NCBI GenBank assembly: GCA_013791935.1
Contig: VMSV01000254.1
Span: 1 to 42,639, forward strand
DNA length: 42,639 bases
DNA from: Desulfobacteraceae bacterium
GTDB lineage: Bacteria; Desulfobacterota; Desulfobacteria; Desulfobacterales; UBA5616
Reading direction: 5' to 3'
Position 1 is the stretch's first letter. Every line of letters begins with the position of its first letter. The translations under genes and the position numbers were made by a program. The notes beneath the pieces are model-generated. The model was not told where the DNA came from. It made no database searches and saw nothing but the letters and a program-made list of their open reading frames with translations. Of the stretch, positions 9,010-18,784 are shown piece after piece.

Positions 9010-9790
9010 GATTCATAGATTGCATCTGCTTCTTGAGCTGGAATAGATCCACGGGCTTTACCATATAGGAATCTGCGCCGGATTCATAGCAGGCTTTCAC
9101 ATAATTGCGCGGGTCACTGAGTCCGGTGATCATGATGATGGTTGTTTCATCTTCAGTGCCTTCAATGCCTTTGCCCCGTTCGATTTCCCGTATGGTTTTG
9201 CAGGCTTGACTGCCATCCATTCTGGGCATGATAATATCCATGCAGATGAGATGATATGGATTGGCCGGTTTCTCCGCATAGGAAAGAGTGAAAGCCCAAA
9301 TGGCTTCCAGGCCATCCTTGGCCACGTGGCATTCCCCGAATTTCGAAAGAAACTCCGTGAGAATGGTACGGCAGGTGAAATCATCCTCCACGATCAATAT
9401 TTTTAAAGGAGATTGAAGAGAAGGGGGATCTTTTAAACCTTCGGCTTTGTATGGGCCACTCTCCGAAGGCCTATCAAATCGATGATCCTCCAAGGCCAGC
9501 TTTATCCCATCAAGGTTTTGAAGCAAACTATCCACCGTGGTTTGATTCACTTCAGCCTCAAGGTTTTTCAGAAGAGAAAGCAAATCCTCCCCTTTGTGGG
9601 CCAAGTCGGCCAATGGGCCGAGTCCCAGAACCCGGGCATCTCCTTTGATGCAATAAAAGGCTCGAAAAATACGGCTGATGATCTCCGTATCGTGATGCTC
9701 TTCCAGGTCCAGAATATCCCCGGTGATATTGTCTATGAGTTCATCGCAGGTTTCCATAAAATCATCGACCATGCTTTGTGTATTTTTCAT
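8999..9790 (-). CDS. Hpt-like (histidine-less) domain fused to a receiver domain
   Basis: The 263-residue protein has an Hpt/P1-like four-helix domain (about 1-110) joined to a CheY-like receiver (about 128-258). The phosphotransfer motif, normally HxxKGxAR, reads 'AFYCIKGDARVLGL': Tyr46-Cys47 stand where His-Thr is expected, so the domain should not carry a phosphate, although its fold and KGDARxLG context are well kept. The receiver is intact, with acidic pocket 'VEDD', D185 in 'LICMDIIMP', T in 'IIMITG' and K in 'MVKPVD'. It is the last gene of the chemosensory operon; its ATG overlaps the stop of the preceding receiver gene (ATGA), implying coupled translation. A role as a docking protein that brings a receiver to the kinases of the operon is plausible but inferred. 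Confidence 0.88.
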   Translation of the reverse strand: MKNTQSMVDDFMETCDELIDNITGDILDLEEHHDTEIISRIFRAFYCIKGDARVLGLGPLADLAHKGEDLLSLLKNLEAEVNQTTVDSLLQNLDGIKLALEDHRFDRPSESGPYKAEGLKDPPSLQSPLKILIVEDDFTCRTILTEFLSKFGECHVAKDGLEAIWAFTLSYAEKPANPYHLICMDIIMPRMDGSQACKTIREIERGKGIEGTEDETTIIMITGLSDPRNYVKACYESGADSYMVKPVDLFQLKKQMQSMNLID

Positions 9791-10206
9791 AATTGTCCTC
9801 CGTTGGTGCTTTTAATAAGTCCGAATTGCTGCAATTCTTTGATCACGTCCGTAGAATGAACCGGTTTGACCAGGTAGGAGGTGGCACCCCCTCTGTAATA
9901 GGCCTCAAAAACATTCTTTGGATCATCCAGCACCGTGGTCATGAGGACTTTTACTTCTTTGCCATTTTTTATGCCCAGGAAAGCCTCCAGTCTGCGGATT
10001 TCTTTCAAGGCTTGATGGCCGTCCATTTCCGGCATCATAATATCCAGGCATATGAGGTCATAGGCATTTCCTGTTTCCAGGGAAAGTTTAAAAGCCTCTA
10101 CGCATTCTTTTCCCTGAACGGCTACATGAACGTCACCGAATTTATTGAGTATGCCCTGGAGCACCAGTCGGCTTGTGAAATCATCTTCTGCGATTAAAAT
10201 TTTCAT
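9787..10206 (-). CDS. stand-alone receiver (CheY-like) protein
   Basis: A single receiver domain of 139 residues, with acidic pair in 'IAEDD', phospho-acceptor D55 in 'LICLDIMMPEMDG', the switch Thr in 'VLMTTV' and conserved K in 'YLVKPV'. All catalytic residues are present, unlike its neighbour's Hpt domain. ATG 10206 is chosen because AAGGATAAGG sits just upstream; an in-frame ATG at 10224 adds six residues. It lies 22 bp after the hybrid kinase gene and overlaps the next gene by 4 bp, so it probably accepts phosphate from the hybrid kinase's Hpt domain or from CheA. With no DNA-binding or enzymatic output domain, it should act by binding a partner protein. Confidence 0.92.
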   Translation of the reverse strand: MKILIAEDDFTSRLVLQGILNKFGDVHVAVQGKECVEAFKLSLETGNAYDLICLDIMMPEMDGHQALKEIRRLEAFLGIKNGKEVKVLMTTVLDDPKNVFEAYYRGGATSYLVKPVHSTDVIKELQQFGLIKSTNGGQL

Positions 10207-10228
10207 GGCCTTATCCTTTCCCATGTCC

Positions 10229-13200
10229 CTAATTCATTTTTTCCATAGCCTCTTTTAGAAGGCTGAAATTATTTTTCAGATCCGGCATGTATTCCCAAAC
10301 CGTCTGCAAATCCCCGGTACCGGCGGCTTTTTCAGCTTTAAAGGCAATATCCCGAAGGGCCTCACCGCCCACATTGGCCGAGGCCCCTTTAATGGAATGG
10401 GCTTGTCTCTGAACGGCTGCCAAGTCGCCTTTTACAAGGCAGGCCACCATGATATCCACCTGCTTGGGGATATCATCAAGGAATCCCCCCATAACCGTTT
10501 GTGCCAGATCATGATCGAATAAAAGGCGTTCCAACATGTCGTTTCGATTGAATATCGTCGGAAGAATCCCTTCTTGCGGGGCACTTTCTGCTTGCTTTTC
10601 ACGGGATTCCCCGGTTTTACCGGGGAGCCATTTTTTAAGGGTCTCTGCCAGGGTTGCCGGGCTGATGGGCTTTGAGAGATAGTCATTCATCCCGGCCCGA
10701 AGACATTTTTCACGGTCCCCGGCCAGGGCGTGGGCTGTCATGGCTATGACGGGAATTTTTCCATTGCGGATTCCGGATTTTTTTTTCCTGATTTGTCGGG
10801 TGGCTTCCAGGCCATCCATTTCAGGCATTTGAACATCCATGAGGACCAGATCATAATCCGATGTTTTCAAAGCGTTGATGACTTCAATGCCATTTTCTGC
10901 AACATCCACCGAAAGTCCCAGTTTTTTTAGAACCCCCATGGCCACTTTCTGATTGGTGGGATTGTCTTCCGCAAGAAGGATACGCTCGCTAAAATCCCAT
11001 ATCTGTGGAATGGCATGACGGGAAGAAGTTGGGGGCGCTTTTTCTTCGGTGAGCAGGCTCACCAGGCAGTCGAATAATCGGGACTGGTGGATGGGTTTAG
11101 TCAGGATCCCGGCAAATCCATTTCCTTTCAGCCTGGAGTCATCGTTTTTCCTCCCGAGGGAGGTCATGATCACCACCCGGGTTTTTTCCAAAAGAGGATC
11201 CCTGTGGATAATGTCGGATAGATCCACGCCATTTAATCCCGGCATATCCATATCGAGGAAAGCGGCCAGATAGGGATCCCCGTTTCTGGATGCTATGAGG
11301 AGCTGATGCAAGGCCGCGTGGCCGTCGGATGCTTCCTCGGGGCGCGCCCCCCAGGTGGAAAGGTTCCTCATGAGGGTTTCCCTGTGGGCGGCATGGTCAT
11401 CCGCAATCAGGATATGGGCGTTCTCGATTTTGACATGGGGGATGGGGGTATGGACCGGTTTGTTCTGCTTGAGGAATTTCGTGGTAAACCTGAATAGGGA
11501 TCCATTGCCCTCTTCACTTTCCACCTGGATGTTTCCCCCCATGGCTTCTATCAATTGTTTGGATATGGCAAGCCCCAGGCCTGTTCCCCCGTATTTTCGA
11601 GTGATGGATGCATCCACCTGGGTAAATTGGCTAAAAAGGTTTCCCTGTTTATTTGAAGGAATTCCTATCCCCGTGTCCCTGACGGAAAACCTGATCTCCA
11701 CATCATGGTCTGTTTCGGCCCCTCTTTCCACCCGGACTTCAATTTCTCCCTTGGGGGTGAACTTAACGGCATTGTCGGAAAGATTCATCAATATCTGCCG
11801 CAGGCGGCCCGAATCTCCTTTTAGAAGCAGGGGGGTTTGGGGATCCATGAAACATAGAAAATCAATTCCTTTTTCCCGGGTCTTCAGGGTTAGAATGGAT
11901 GAAAAATCATCCAGTAGATTCTGAAGGCTAAAATCCAGGGTTTCCATCTCCAGCTTTCCAGCTTCAATTTTTGAAAAATCCAGAATGTCATTTATGATTT
12001 TCAGCAAAGACTCGGAACTGCTCCGGAGGGTTTCAAGATAGAGGAATTGATTTTCCGAGAGTTCGGTATCCATGAGCAGACTGATCATGCCGATGATTCC
12101 GTTCATGGGGGTCCGGATTTCGTGGCTCATGTTGGCTAGAAATTCACTTTTGGCCCAGCTGGCTTTTTCAGCCTGGGCGGCCATTTCACTGGCATAATGG
12201 GATTCCTGTTCAAGGTAATGATTGAGTTTCTCAGCCTCCTGTTTGGCTTTTCTCAGCTTGATTTCCGTTTCCATCCGGCCCAGGGATACGGAAATCATTT
12301 CCGTTGCGGTTTTCATGAGGCCGATTTCATCCTCAAGCCAGATTCTCGGATATCGAGTCTCTTCAAAAGAGGTAAACCCTTCCCACTTCCCATCCATGAC
12401 CAGGGGCAACAGGAGAATGGATGAAATTTTTCGGGATTCAGCCAGTTGGCGAAGGGAATCGGGGAAATCTTGCTTACTGCATTGAACCGGCAGGCCCTTG
12501 GCAAGGGCGGATTGCCAATGTTCAAATCCATCCCCATAACATAGCCGTTTTAGCTGGGGATCATCCGTTTCGGGAGCCATCCAGGGGGCGATGGCTTCAT
12601 GGGTCTTTCTAAAGCACAGCCCGGAGGCGGGATCGGTAAAATTTTCAAACAGGCAGGCCCGTGAAGCATTGGCCCCCTTTCGGAGGCGGTCAAGGGCCTT
12701 TATGATATTCTCAGAAGTCCCTCCGGAAAGCAGGCATGCAGAGGCTTCGGAAAGCATCTTTTCATAGTCAAGACGCTTCTGAAGCTTTTCTTCCGTGTTT
12801 TTCAAATGGGTGATGTCCATGAGTATGCCGTCGTAGCTAAGAACCTTTCCGTTTCGACCCCTGATAATGCTGGTCACGGTGTCGATCCACCGGATGTCTC
12901 CGCTTTTGGTGATGATCCGGTACGGAGAATGGACCAGAACATTGGCTTCCGTGTTACTGCTGGATTCTTCCAGTTCACGACTCAGCCGGTCCCGGTCCTC
13001 AGGATGGACCAAATTCGAATAGGAAACCTTCCCCGATATGAGTTCCAGGGCAGACCAGCCCAAGAGGCGTTCCACATTCCCGGAAGCCATTTCCACCGGC
13101 CAACCCTTGATGTTTTTGCACCTGAAAATCACCACCGGACTCTTATTCAGAATTTCGCTGCCCCGCTCCATGTATTTTTCAGCGATTTTGCGGTCCGTAA

Positions 13201-13585
13201 TATCCCGATGGGACCCGGCCATGCGGTAAGGAATCCCGTTTTCATCCCTTAAAGCCTCTCCCCGGCAGGCAATCCAGACGTGGGATCCGTTTTTGTGCCG
13301 AAGGCGGAATTCAAGCTGATAATTCAATTCCAGGCCCTTGAGATAGCGTTCCAGATAGGCCAGGACCCATTCCCTGTCCCTGGGGTGGAGGAGGTTCTCA
13401 AAGGATTCCAGACTATTCGGGATTTCATGATCTTCAAAACCCAGAATCTTTTTCCATCTCGGGGACAGAAAGATTTCATTGGTCTTCAGATCCCAGTCCC
13501 AGATACCGTCATGGCTGCCCTCAACGGCCAGTATGTATTTTTCGCGGCTTTTTAGAAGTTCATCCTGTAAGTTCATTTTAATCAC
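10229..13585 (-). CDS. BarA-type hybrid histidine kinase (PAS-PAS-GAF-HisKA-HATPase-REC-REC-Hpt)
   Basis: The 1118-residue soluble phosphorelay kinase has two PAS domains (about 13-135 and 143-262; '[24 protein letters not shown]' is PAS_3-like), a GAF domain (about 285-440), a coiled linker, HisKA with H488 in '[11 protein letters not shown]', HATPase_c (about 595-712: 'DTGIGI', 'GTGLGLAIS'), receiver 1 (D778), receiver 2 (D917 in '[10 protein letters not shown]') and an Hpt domain with H1063 in '[14 protein letters not shown]'. All phosphotransfer residues are intact, so a full H-D-H relay can run inside one protein and end on the next gene's receiver. The start is GTG 13585 with AAGGA five bases upstream; ATG 13576 is possible. 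It follows cheD by 8 bp, firmly within the chemosensory operon, which is unusual company for a BarA-type kinase. Confidence 0.94.
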   Translation of the reverse strand: MIKMNLQDELLKSREKYILAVEGSHDGIWDWDLKTNEIFLSPRWKKILGFEDHEIPNSLESFENLLHPRDREWVLAYLERYLKGLELNYQLEFRLRHKNGSHVWIACRGEALRDENGIPYRMAGSHRDITDRKIAEKYMERGSEILNKSPVVIFRCKNIKGWPVEMASGNVERLLGWSALELISGKVSYSNLVHPEDRDRLSRELEESSSNTEANVLVHSPYRIITKSGDIRWIDTVTSIIRGRNGKVLSYDGILMDITHLKNTEEKLQKRLDYEKMLSEASACLLSGGTSENIIKALDRLRKGANASRACLFENFTDPASGLCFRKTHEAIAPWMAPETDDPQLKRLCYGDGFEHWQSALAKGLPVQCSKQDFPDSLRQLAESRKISSILLLPLVMDGKWEGFTSFEETRYPRIWLEDEIGLMKTATEMISVSLGRMETEIKLRKAKQEAEKLNHYLEQESHYASEMAAQAEKASWAKSEFLANMSHEIRTPMNGIIGMISLLMDTELSENQFLYLETLRSSSESLLKIINDILDFSKIEAGKLEMETLDFSLQNLLDDFSSILTLKTREKGIDFLCFMDPQTPLLLKGDSGRLRQILMNLSDNAVKFTPKGEIEVRVERGAETDHDVEIRFSVRDTGIGIPSNKQGNLFSQFTQVDASITRKYGGTGLGLAISKQLIEAMGGNIQVESEEGNGSLFRFTTKFLKQNKPVHTPIPHVKIENAHILIADDHAAHRETLMRNLSTWGARPEEASDGHAALHQLLIASRNGDPYLAAFLDMDMPGLNGVDLSDIIHRDPLLEKTRVVIMTSLGRKNDDSRLKGNGFAGILTKPIHQSRLFDCLVSLLTEEKAPPTSSRHAIPQIWDFSERILLAEDNPTNQKVAMGVLKKLGLSVDVAENGIEVINALKTSDYDLVLMDVQMPEMDGLEATRQIRKKKSGIRNGKIPVIAMTAHALAGDREKCLRAGMNDYLSKPISPATLAETLKKWLPGKTGESREKQAESAPQEGILPTIFNRNDMLERLLFDHDLAQTVMGGFLDDIPKQVDIMVACLVKGDLAAVQRQAHSIKGASANVGGEALRDIAFKAEKAAGTGDLQTVWEYMPDLKNNFSLLKEAMEKMN

Positions 13586-13593
13586 TCTTTTCC

Positions 13594-14082
13594 TTAATCA
13601 TTATCGGCATTCGTCATCAATAGGGAGGGGATCCTCTTTAAAAACACATTCCCGCTATCTGTGTGGAAAAAAATTTTACGCGAATCACTGCCCCCCACAT
13701 CCATACTCGTGATCGGGATTTTTTCCTTTTCAAGAAAGTCCAGGACAAAGGAGATATTTTTTAAACCCACGCCATTTTCTTTTGATATGGAGGAAATGAC
13801 GTGGGCCCCGCCGAACACTTTTGCCACCAGCCTTTTACGATCACTTCCCAGTCCGGTGAGACTGTCCAGTAAAAGTTCCATGGCATTGATCCCGTACCGG
13901 GCCGATTCCTTGAGATTGAATAGGTCGGTTTGGCCGGGCATGAGGATATGATTCATCCCCCCGGAGAACCTTATCGTGTCAATCAGACAAACCGACACAC
14001 AGGAGCCCAGGACGGTATGAATTACAACCGGTTTGCTGCTGGCGTGAAATTCACCGATATGAATATGGATTCTTTCTTTCAT
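13594..14082 (-). CDS. cheD: chemoreceptor glutamine deamidase CheD
   Basis: CheD deamidates receptor glutamines to glutamates, creating methylation sites, and in some species is regulated by CheC-CheY-P. The 162-residue protein has the catalytic Cys28 in 'VLGSCVSVCLID', His45 in 'GGMNHILMP' and the family segments 'ARYGINAMELLLDSL' and 'KVFGGAHV'. ATG 14082 (MKERIHIHIGEF) is preferred over the TTG at 14100, which overlaps the cheB stop. It is placed between cheB and the hybrid kinase gene. No cheC is present in the window, so CheD's usual partner is missing here. The two chemoreceptor-like proteins of the operon are its likely substrates. Confidence 0.95.
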   Translation of the reverse strand: MKERIHIHIGEFHASSKPVVIHTVLGSCVSVCLIDTIRFSGGMNHILMPGQTDLFNLKESARYGINAMELLLDSLTGLGSDRKRLVAKVFGGAHVISSISKENGVGLKNISFVLDFLEKEKIPITSMDVGGSDSRKIFFHTDSGNVFLKRIPSLLMTNADND

Positions 14083-14096
14083 CAGACATCCAGAGT

Positions 14097-15176
14097 TCAA
14101 TATTCCCTGCTCTTTTTAAGAACAAGGGGGGCAATATCCTCCAGAGGGCAGACCGAATCCGTGGCTCCGAGCTTAATGGCCTCATGGGGCATGCCGAAGA
14201 CCACGGAGGTGGCCTGGTCCTGGGCAATATTAAAAGCCCCGGTTTCTTTCATCTCCAGCATTCCCTTTGCCCCGTCATCCCCCATGCCGGTTAGGATCAC
14301 CCCGATGGCATTTCTTCCGGCATACCGGGCTGCGGAGCGGAAAAGCACATCCACGGAAGGTCGGTGGCGGGAGACCAGGGGGCCTTCTTTTACTTCCACA
14401 AAATACTTTGCGCCATTACGTTTCAGAATCATGTGGTGATTGCCTTTGGCGATCAAAGCCCTTCCCCTCAGAACACTGTCCCCGTTTTCAGCTTCCTTGA
14501 CATCGATTTTGCAAAGGGTGTTAAGCCTTTCTGAATAAGCACGAGTGAATTGTTCGGGCATGTGCAAGACGATGACGATTCCCGGACTGTCCACTGGAAA
14601 GGCTTCCAGGAAAACCCTCAAGGCTTCGGTTCCGCCGGTTGAAGCCCCCACCATAACGATTTTATCCGTGGTGCGGATCACTTGGTTACGAATGGGCTTT
14701 TCCAGGACCACATCGGCGGAAAGTTTTTTTTCAGGAAAGGGGCATCCCGATTTGAGGGGTGCCACTTTAACCTTGGCGGCTGCCTTCACCGCATCACAGA
14801 TGCGGATTTTAGATTCCATTAAAAACTGCTGGGTGCCCATTCGGGGTTTTTCAATGATATCCACGGCTCCGCACTCCATGGCCCGCAGGGCATTGTCCGA
14901 GCCGTTTTCCGCCACACTGGAGCATATCACAATGGGGATGGGGTGCTGGGTCATGACCTTTTGAAGAAAAGAAATCCCGTCCATGCGGGGCATTTCTATA
15001 TCCACCGTGATGACATCCGGAATGTCCTCTTTCATTCTGTCGGCAGCGATAAAGGGGTCCGCGGCCGTTGCCATGACCTCGATCTCCGGGTCCGAAGACA
15101 AAAGCTCGGTCAAGGTTCGTCGCACCATGGCGGAATCATCCACCACCAGAACTTTTATTTTTCTTTTTTCAGTCAT
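14097..15176 (-). CDS. cheB: chemotaxis response regulator protein-glutamate methylesterase CheB
   Basis: CheB removes methyl groups from chemoreceptor glutamates (and can deamidate Gln) when its receiver is phosphorylated by CheA. The 359-residue protein has a receiver (1-120) with phospho-acceptor D59 in '[13 protein letters not shown]' and a C-terminal esterase with the catalytic triad S179 ('VGASTGG'), H205 ('VLHMPEQF') and D301 ('GMGDDGAKG'). The length matches the family. It is preceded by cheR with 58 bp between them and directly abuts cheD, forming the adaptation block of the operon. No residue needed for catalysis is missing. Confidence 0.97.
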   Translation of the reverse strand: MTEKRKIKVLVVDDSAMVRRTLTELLSSDPEIEVMATAADPFIAADRMKEDIPDVITVDIEMPRMDGISFLQKVMTQHPIPIVICSSVAENGSDNALRAMECGAVDIIEKPRMGTQQFLMESKIRICDAVKAAAKVKVAPLKSGCPFPEKKLSADVVLEKPIRNQVIRTTDKIVMVGASTGGTEALRVFLEAFPVDSPGIVIVLHMPEQFTRAYSERLNTLCKIDVKEAENGDSVLRGRALIAKGNHHMILKRNGAKYFVEVKEGPLVSRHRPSVDVLFRSAARYAGRNAIGVILTGMGDDGAKGMLEMKETGAFNIAQDQATSVVFGMPHEAIKLGATDSVCPLEDIAPLVLKKSREY

Positions 15177-15234
15177 TTCCGTATCCCTTTTCCAGGGCTC
15201 ATTTTTTCATTGAACCCAAAGGAGAATGTCTTTT

Positions 15235-16149
15235 TCAGCAGGTCTTCATATAGGTTGACCCTGCCACCGAATAAAAGGAATCGGAAATTCCGTGAAGGGT
15301 TTCCGAATGTCCGATAAAGAGATAGCCTTCCGGGGCAAGGCAGCGATAGAACTTGTCGAACAGTTTTGTCTGGGTGACACGGTCGAAATAAATGATCACA
15401 TTCCGGCAGAAAATAATGTCCATGGGGGTTTTGAATGGAAAATTCCCCGGTTCGATAAGATTGATCCGTTGGAATTGGACCTTGCTGCGAATTTCAGGGG
15501 TAAACCTGCAAAAGCCTTTTCGGGAACCGGTTCCCCGCATCATATACTTTCGTTTCAAGGTTTCCGGTACGGGGTTCAAGACACTTTCCGGATAAATTCC
15601 CTTGGCAGCAATGTCAAGGACATGGGTTGAAATATCACTGGCTGTGATGGAAAAATCAAGGGGGTTCCCGTTCCCAATGTAACCCGCTATCACCATGGCC
15701 AGGGTATAGGGCTCTTCGCCGCTGGAACACCCGGCGCTCCAGAGATTGAGTTTTCTCCCTGGCCCCCATTCCCCGGACTCGATCAGCCGGGGCAGGGCTT
15801 CGTTCTTCAGGAAGTCAAAATGGGCGGATTCCCTGAAAAAATCCGTTTTGTTGGTGGATACGGCATCGACCATGTGTACCAGCTCGCCATTTTGGTTTGA
15901 CGGATGTGAAACATGCTTAAAGTACTGGGCAAAGGAGTCCATCTGAAGGCTGCGAAGGCGCTTTCGCAGCCTGGCTGTGAGCATGGTCTTTTTTACCGGT
16001 GTCAGATTGATGCCGCAGGTTTCATAAATAAAAACGCGGAAACGGTTGAAATCAAAATCCGACATCATGTCATGCCCCTGATTTTCAGGGCTTTGTTTCC
16101 CATGACGGGTGGAATGGGTCGGGTTGAGCATGGAATCCTCTTTATTCAT
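15235..16149 (-). CDS. cheR: chemoreceptor methyltransferase CheR
   Basis: CheR transfers methyl from S-adenosylmethionine to receptor glutamates, giving sensory adaptation. The N-terminal helical domain has 'FRVFIYETCGINLTPVKKTMLTARLRKRL', followed by the SAM-binding domain with 'NLWSAGCSSGEEPYTLAMV' (motif I region), 'ITASDISTHVLDIAAKGIY' and 'DIIFCRNVIIYFD'. The ATG at 16149 overlaps the cheW stop (ATGA), and a second in-frame ATG at 16131 has AAAGAGG six bases upstream, so either may be used; the first 25-30 residues are not conserved. No C-terminal TPR domain is present, and no receptor with a visible NWETF-like tether is encoded here. Confidence 0.97.
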   Translation of the reverse strand: MNKEDSMLNPTHSTRHGKQSPENQGHDMMSDFDFNRFRVFIYETCGINLTPVKKTMLTARLRKRLRSLQMDSFAQYFKHVSHPSNQNGELVHMVDAVSTNKTDFFRESAHFDFLKNEALPRLIESGEWGPGRKLNLWSAGCSSGEEPYTLAMVIAGYIGNGNPLDFSITASDISTHVLDIAAKGIYPESVLNPVPETLKRKYMMRGTGSRKGFCRFTPEIRSKVQFQRINLIEPGNFPFKTPMDIIFCRNVIIYFDRVTQTKLFDKFYRCLAPEGYLFIGHSETLHGISDSFYSVAGSTYMKTC

Positions 16150-16643
16150 GCATTGGTTTTCTGAACCATATCCAACTCTGCGGTGGTGAGGACCTTGTCG
16201 ATATTCAGAATGATGAGAAATTTATCCTCCTGCCGCCCCATGCCCCGAATGAATTCATTGTTCACCTTGATGCCGAGTTTCGGTGGAGGCGATATATCGG
16301 AAGGGTCGATTTCCGTGACCTCCTTGACCGAATCCGCCAGGGCTCCCATCTGGGTCATTTCATCATCAATCATAATTTCAACAATCACAATGCAGGTGTC
16401 CACGGATTGCTCGATGGCCCCCATGCCGAGCTTCTGTTTCAGGTCTATCACCGGGACCACGTTACCCCGCAGGTTAATGACCCCGCGAAGAAATTCCGGC
16501 ATCCTGGGGACCTTGGTGATGGTGGTGTAATCCAGAACTTCACGTATCTTTCCGATCTCCAGGGCGAAATCCTCTTCCCCCAAAGTAAATGTTAAATACT
16601 GATTGGTCTCATCTGTTTTTACAGCCAGTTCTTGGGCATGCAT
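16146..16643 (-). CDS. cheW: chemotaxis coupling protein CheW
   Basis: CheW bridges chemoreceptors to CheA in the signalling array. The 165-residue protein has the classic pattern 'QYLTFTLGEEDFALEIGKIREVLDYTTITKVPRMPEFLRGVINLRGNVVPVIDLKQKLGM' with the conserved RG-(V/I)-NLRG segment that contacts receptors, then 'LADSVKEVTEID'. A near-perfect AAAGGAGG ribosome site precedes the ATG. It lies directly after a soluble chemoreceptor gene and overlaps cheR by 4 bp. It is the only cheW in the window, so both receptor-like proteins of the operon would couple through it. Nothing unusual is seen in the sequence. Confidence 0.97.
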   Translation of the reverse strand: MHAQELAVKTDETNQYLTFTLGEEDFALEIGKIREVLDYTTITKVPRMPEFLRGVINLRGNVVPVIDLKQKLGMGAIEQSVDTCIVIVEIMIDDEMTQMGALADSVKEVTEIDPSDISPPPKLGIKVNNEFIRGMGRQEDKFLIILNIDKVLTTAELDMVQKTNA

Positions 16644-16665
16644 GGTTTAACCTCCTTTTGGGGGA

Positions 16666-18753
16666 CTAATATCTTTCGAATTCGCCGTCTTCCTTGTCTT
16701 CCATATCCAGCCACACCCCTTTTCCTCCAGCTGCCTGTTTGGATCGAAAGTTTACCCGGGTAATGGGAGCGCTTCTTTTCGGAACGGGTGCGGGTTTTTT
16801 GGAAAAACGGGTCTCTACCGGTTTTTCCTGGTTTTCTATTCTGAAAAAACCCGATGTTTCTCGAAGCTGTTCCGCCTGACTCGCCAGTTCCTCGCTGGTG
16901 GAGGACATTTCTTCCGTTGCGCTTGCATTCTGCTGGATGACCTGATCCAGTTGCTGTATGGCCTTGGTGACCTGGGCAATCCCGTCTGACTGTTCAGCAC
17001 TGGAGGCATTGATTTCTTCCACCAGTTCGGCTGTCTTCTGAATTCCGGGGACGATTTCTTCAATGAGTTTTCCGGCTTTTTCCGCTATTTCCACACTGGA
17101 GCCGGAAAGTCCGCCAATCTCCTTTGCAGCGGTTTGACTTCGCTCCGCCAATTTCCGTACTTCCGCCGCCACCACGGCAAAACCCCTTCCGTGTTCGCCG
17201 GCTCTGGCCGCCTCAATGGCTGCATTCAAAGCCAGCATGTTGGTCTGCCGGGCGATTTCCTCGATGATGCTGATTTTTTCAGCAATTTCCTTCATGGCTT
17301 TTACGGTTTCCTTAACGGACCTTCCGCCTTCCTGGGCATCCTTGGCCGCTTTCTGGGCAATGGATGACGTTTCCCTGGCATTGTCGGCATTCTGGCTAAC
17401 CGTGGAACTCATTTCCTCCATGGAACTGGAAATCTCTTCCACTGAGGCTGACGCCTCGGTGGCGCCCTGACTCATTTCTTCCGAGCTGGCGCTGATCTGC
17501 TGGCTTCCGGAGGCCACTTGATCCGCCGCTTCCTGGACATTTGCTGCAATTTGGGTAAGGTCCCCCACCATTTTTTCAAGGGCCATCATCAATTCATCCT
17601 TGTCCGAGCGTTTTTCCACCTTGACCATCAGGTTGCCCGAAGCGATCTCCTTGGCCAGCCAGGTAATTTCCTTCATGGCTTTAATGAGAAGATTCAGGTT
17701 GTTTTTGATTTTGTTGAAATCCCCCTTGTAATCCTCCGTGATTTCCTCGGGAATATCTCCTTTGCTGATGCGGTCCACATGATCTGCGGCCACCTTCAGG
17801 GGATTGATCACCGCATCCAGGGTTTGGTTCACCCCTTTGATGATGCTTCGGTAATTTCCTTCGAATTTTTCCAGATCCGCCCTTTCTTCCAATCTGCCTT
17901 CCATGGCAGCCTTTGCCAGATCCAGCACTCCCTTGGTGATTTCCATTTCCTTGCTGATGTCCAGGACATACTCCAGGGCTCCCACAATATTTCCTTTTTC
18001 ATCCTTGAGGGGTGCTCCGGTATACCGGATGGGCACTGCCCCACCGGGGAGGTTGGCTACTGTGTCGTTGGTGAAAATACCATCCAGTTCCATGGCTTTT
18101 TTCACCTGGCAATCGGCCGTATTGCAGTGGCTGGTGTTGAACAGGTTGAAGCATTTCAACCCCTTGCAGTTATCCTGGGTTTTGCCAAGCACCCTGGCGC
18201 CGGCAGGATTGATGAATTGTATGGAAAAAGTTTTGTCCACCACGACGACCGGGGTGGGGATGTTGTTTAAAAAATCCACTTTCTCCTGGGCGTCATCCAT
18301 GGCTTTTCGGGTTTCCGTGATATCCACCACATATTCCAGTGCCCCGATCACAGTGCCTTGTTCATCCAGAATGGGAGCCCCCGTGTAATGGATGGGAAGA
18401 TTGATCCCCATGGGGTCCACAATCGTCTCACCCCCGAAAATACCGTTTTTTTCCATGGCCTGGGAGCATCGGCAATTGGGGGTTCTGCAGTGGGGGGTTT
18501 TGAAAATATCATAGCATTTCATGCCCATCATGGCTTCCGGGGTTTTTCCTGCAACCGAGGCCCCCGCAGGATTCATATAGGTGACAGTAAAGGATTTATC
18601 GATGGCCATCACCGGCGTTGGAATCAGATCCATCATGTCGGCCTTGGCCTTGGTTGCTTTCAAGGCTTCATTCAATTTTTTCAGGTCATGGGACGTTTTA
18701 CTGCTCGGGGTTTTTCCTCCAGAACTTCGGGTTGTCTTTGGTTTGCTTGCCAT
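16666..18753 (-). CDS. soluble chemoreceptor with two cysteine-type PAS domains
   Basis: A cytoplasmic methyl-accepting protein of 695 residues without membrane segments. Order: Ser/Lys/Thr-rich N-terminus (1-30), PAS1 (about 40-148), PAS2 (about 162-270), HAMP-like helices (about 290-410), MCP signalling hairpin (about 420-650) with the conserved tip '[39 protein letters not shown]', and a basic and acidic tail. Each PAS carries the same cysteine set: C80-x8-C89-x4-C94 and C201-x8-C210-x4-C215, within '[10 protein letters not shown]' and '[10 protein letters not shown]'. The two domains are clearly an internal duplication. The spacing could hold a metal, an Fe-S cluster or a redox disulfide; none is proven. 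The gene is flanked by cheA and cheW, so it is the core receptor of this array. Confidence 0.95.
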   Translation of the reverse strand: MASKPKTTRSSGGKTPSSKTSHDLKKLNEALKATKAKADMMDLIPTPVMAIDKSFTVTYMNPAGASVAGKTPEAMMGMKCYDIFKTPHCRTPNCRCSQAMEKNGIFGGETIVDPMGINLPIHYTGAPILDEQGTVIGALEYVVDITETRKAMDDAQEKVDFLNNIPTPVVVVDKTFSIQFINPAGARVLGKTQDNCKGLKCFNLFNTSHCNTADCQVKKAMELDGIFTNDTVANLPGGAVPIRYTGAPLKDEKGNIVGALEYVLDISKEMEITKGVLDLAKAAMEGRLEERADLEKFEGNYRSIIKGVNQTLDAVINPLKVAADHVDRISKGDIPEEITEDYKGDFNKIKNNLNLLIKAMKEITWLAKEIASGNLMVKVEKRSDKDELMMALEKMVGDLTQIAANVQEAADQVASGSQQISASSEEMSQGATEASASVEEISSSMEEMSSTVSQNADNARETSSIAQKAAKDAQEGGRSVKETVKAMKEIAEKISIIEEIARQTNMLALNAAIEAARAGEHGRGFAVVAAEVRKLAERSQTAAKEIGGLSGSSVEIAEKAGKLIEEIVPGIQKTAELVEEINASSAEQSDGIAQVTKAIQQLDQVIQQNASATEEMSSTSEELASQAEQLRETSGFFRIENQEKPVETRFSKKPAPVPKRSAPITRVNFRSKQAAGGKGVWLDMEDKEDGEFERY

Positions 18754-18784
18754 GGGTATTGCCTCCGTTTATATTTTATTTTTA

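Noticed and set aside
17518-18270. 250-codon plus-strand frame opposite the soluble receptor
   Set aside because: It is a shadow of the receptor coding strand; the receptor has full family identity and operon context.
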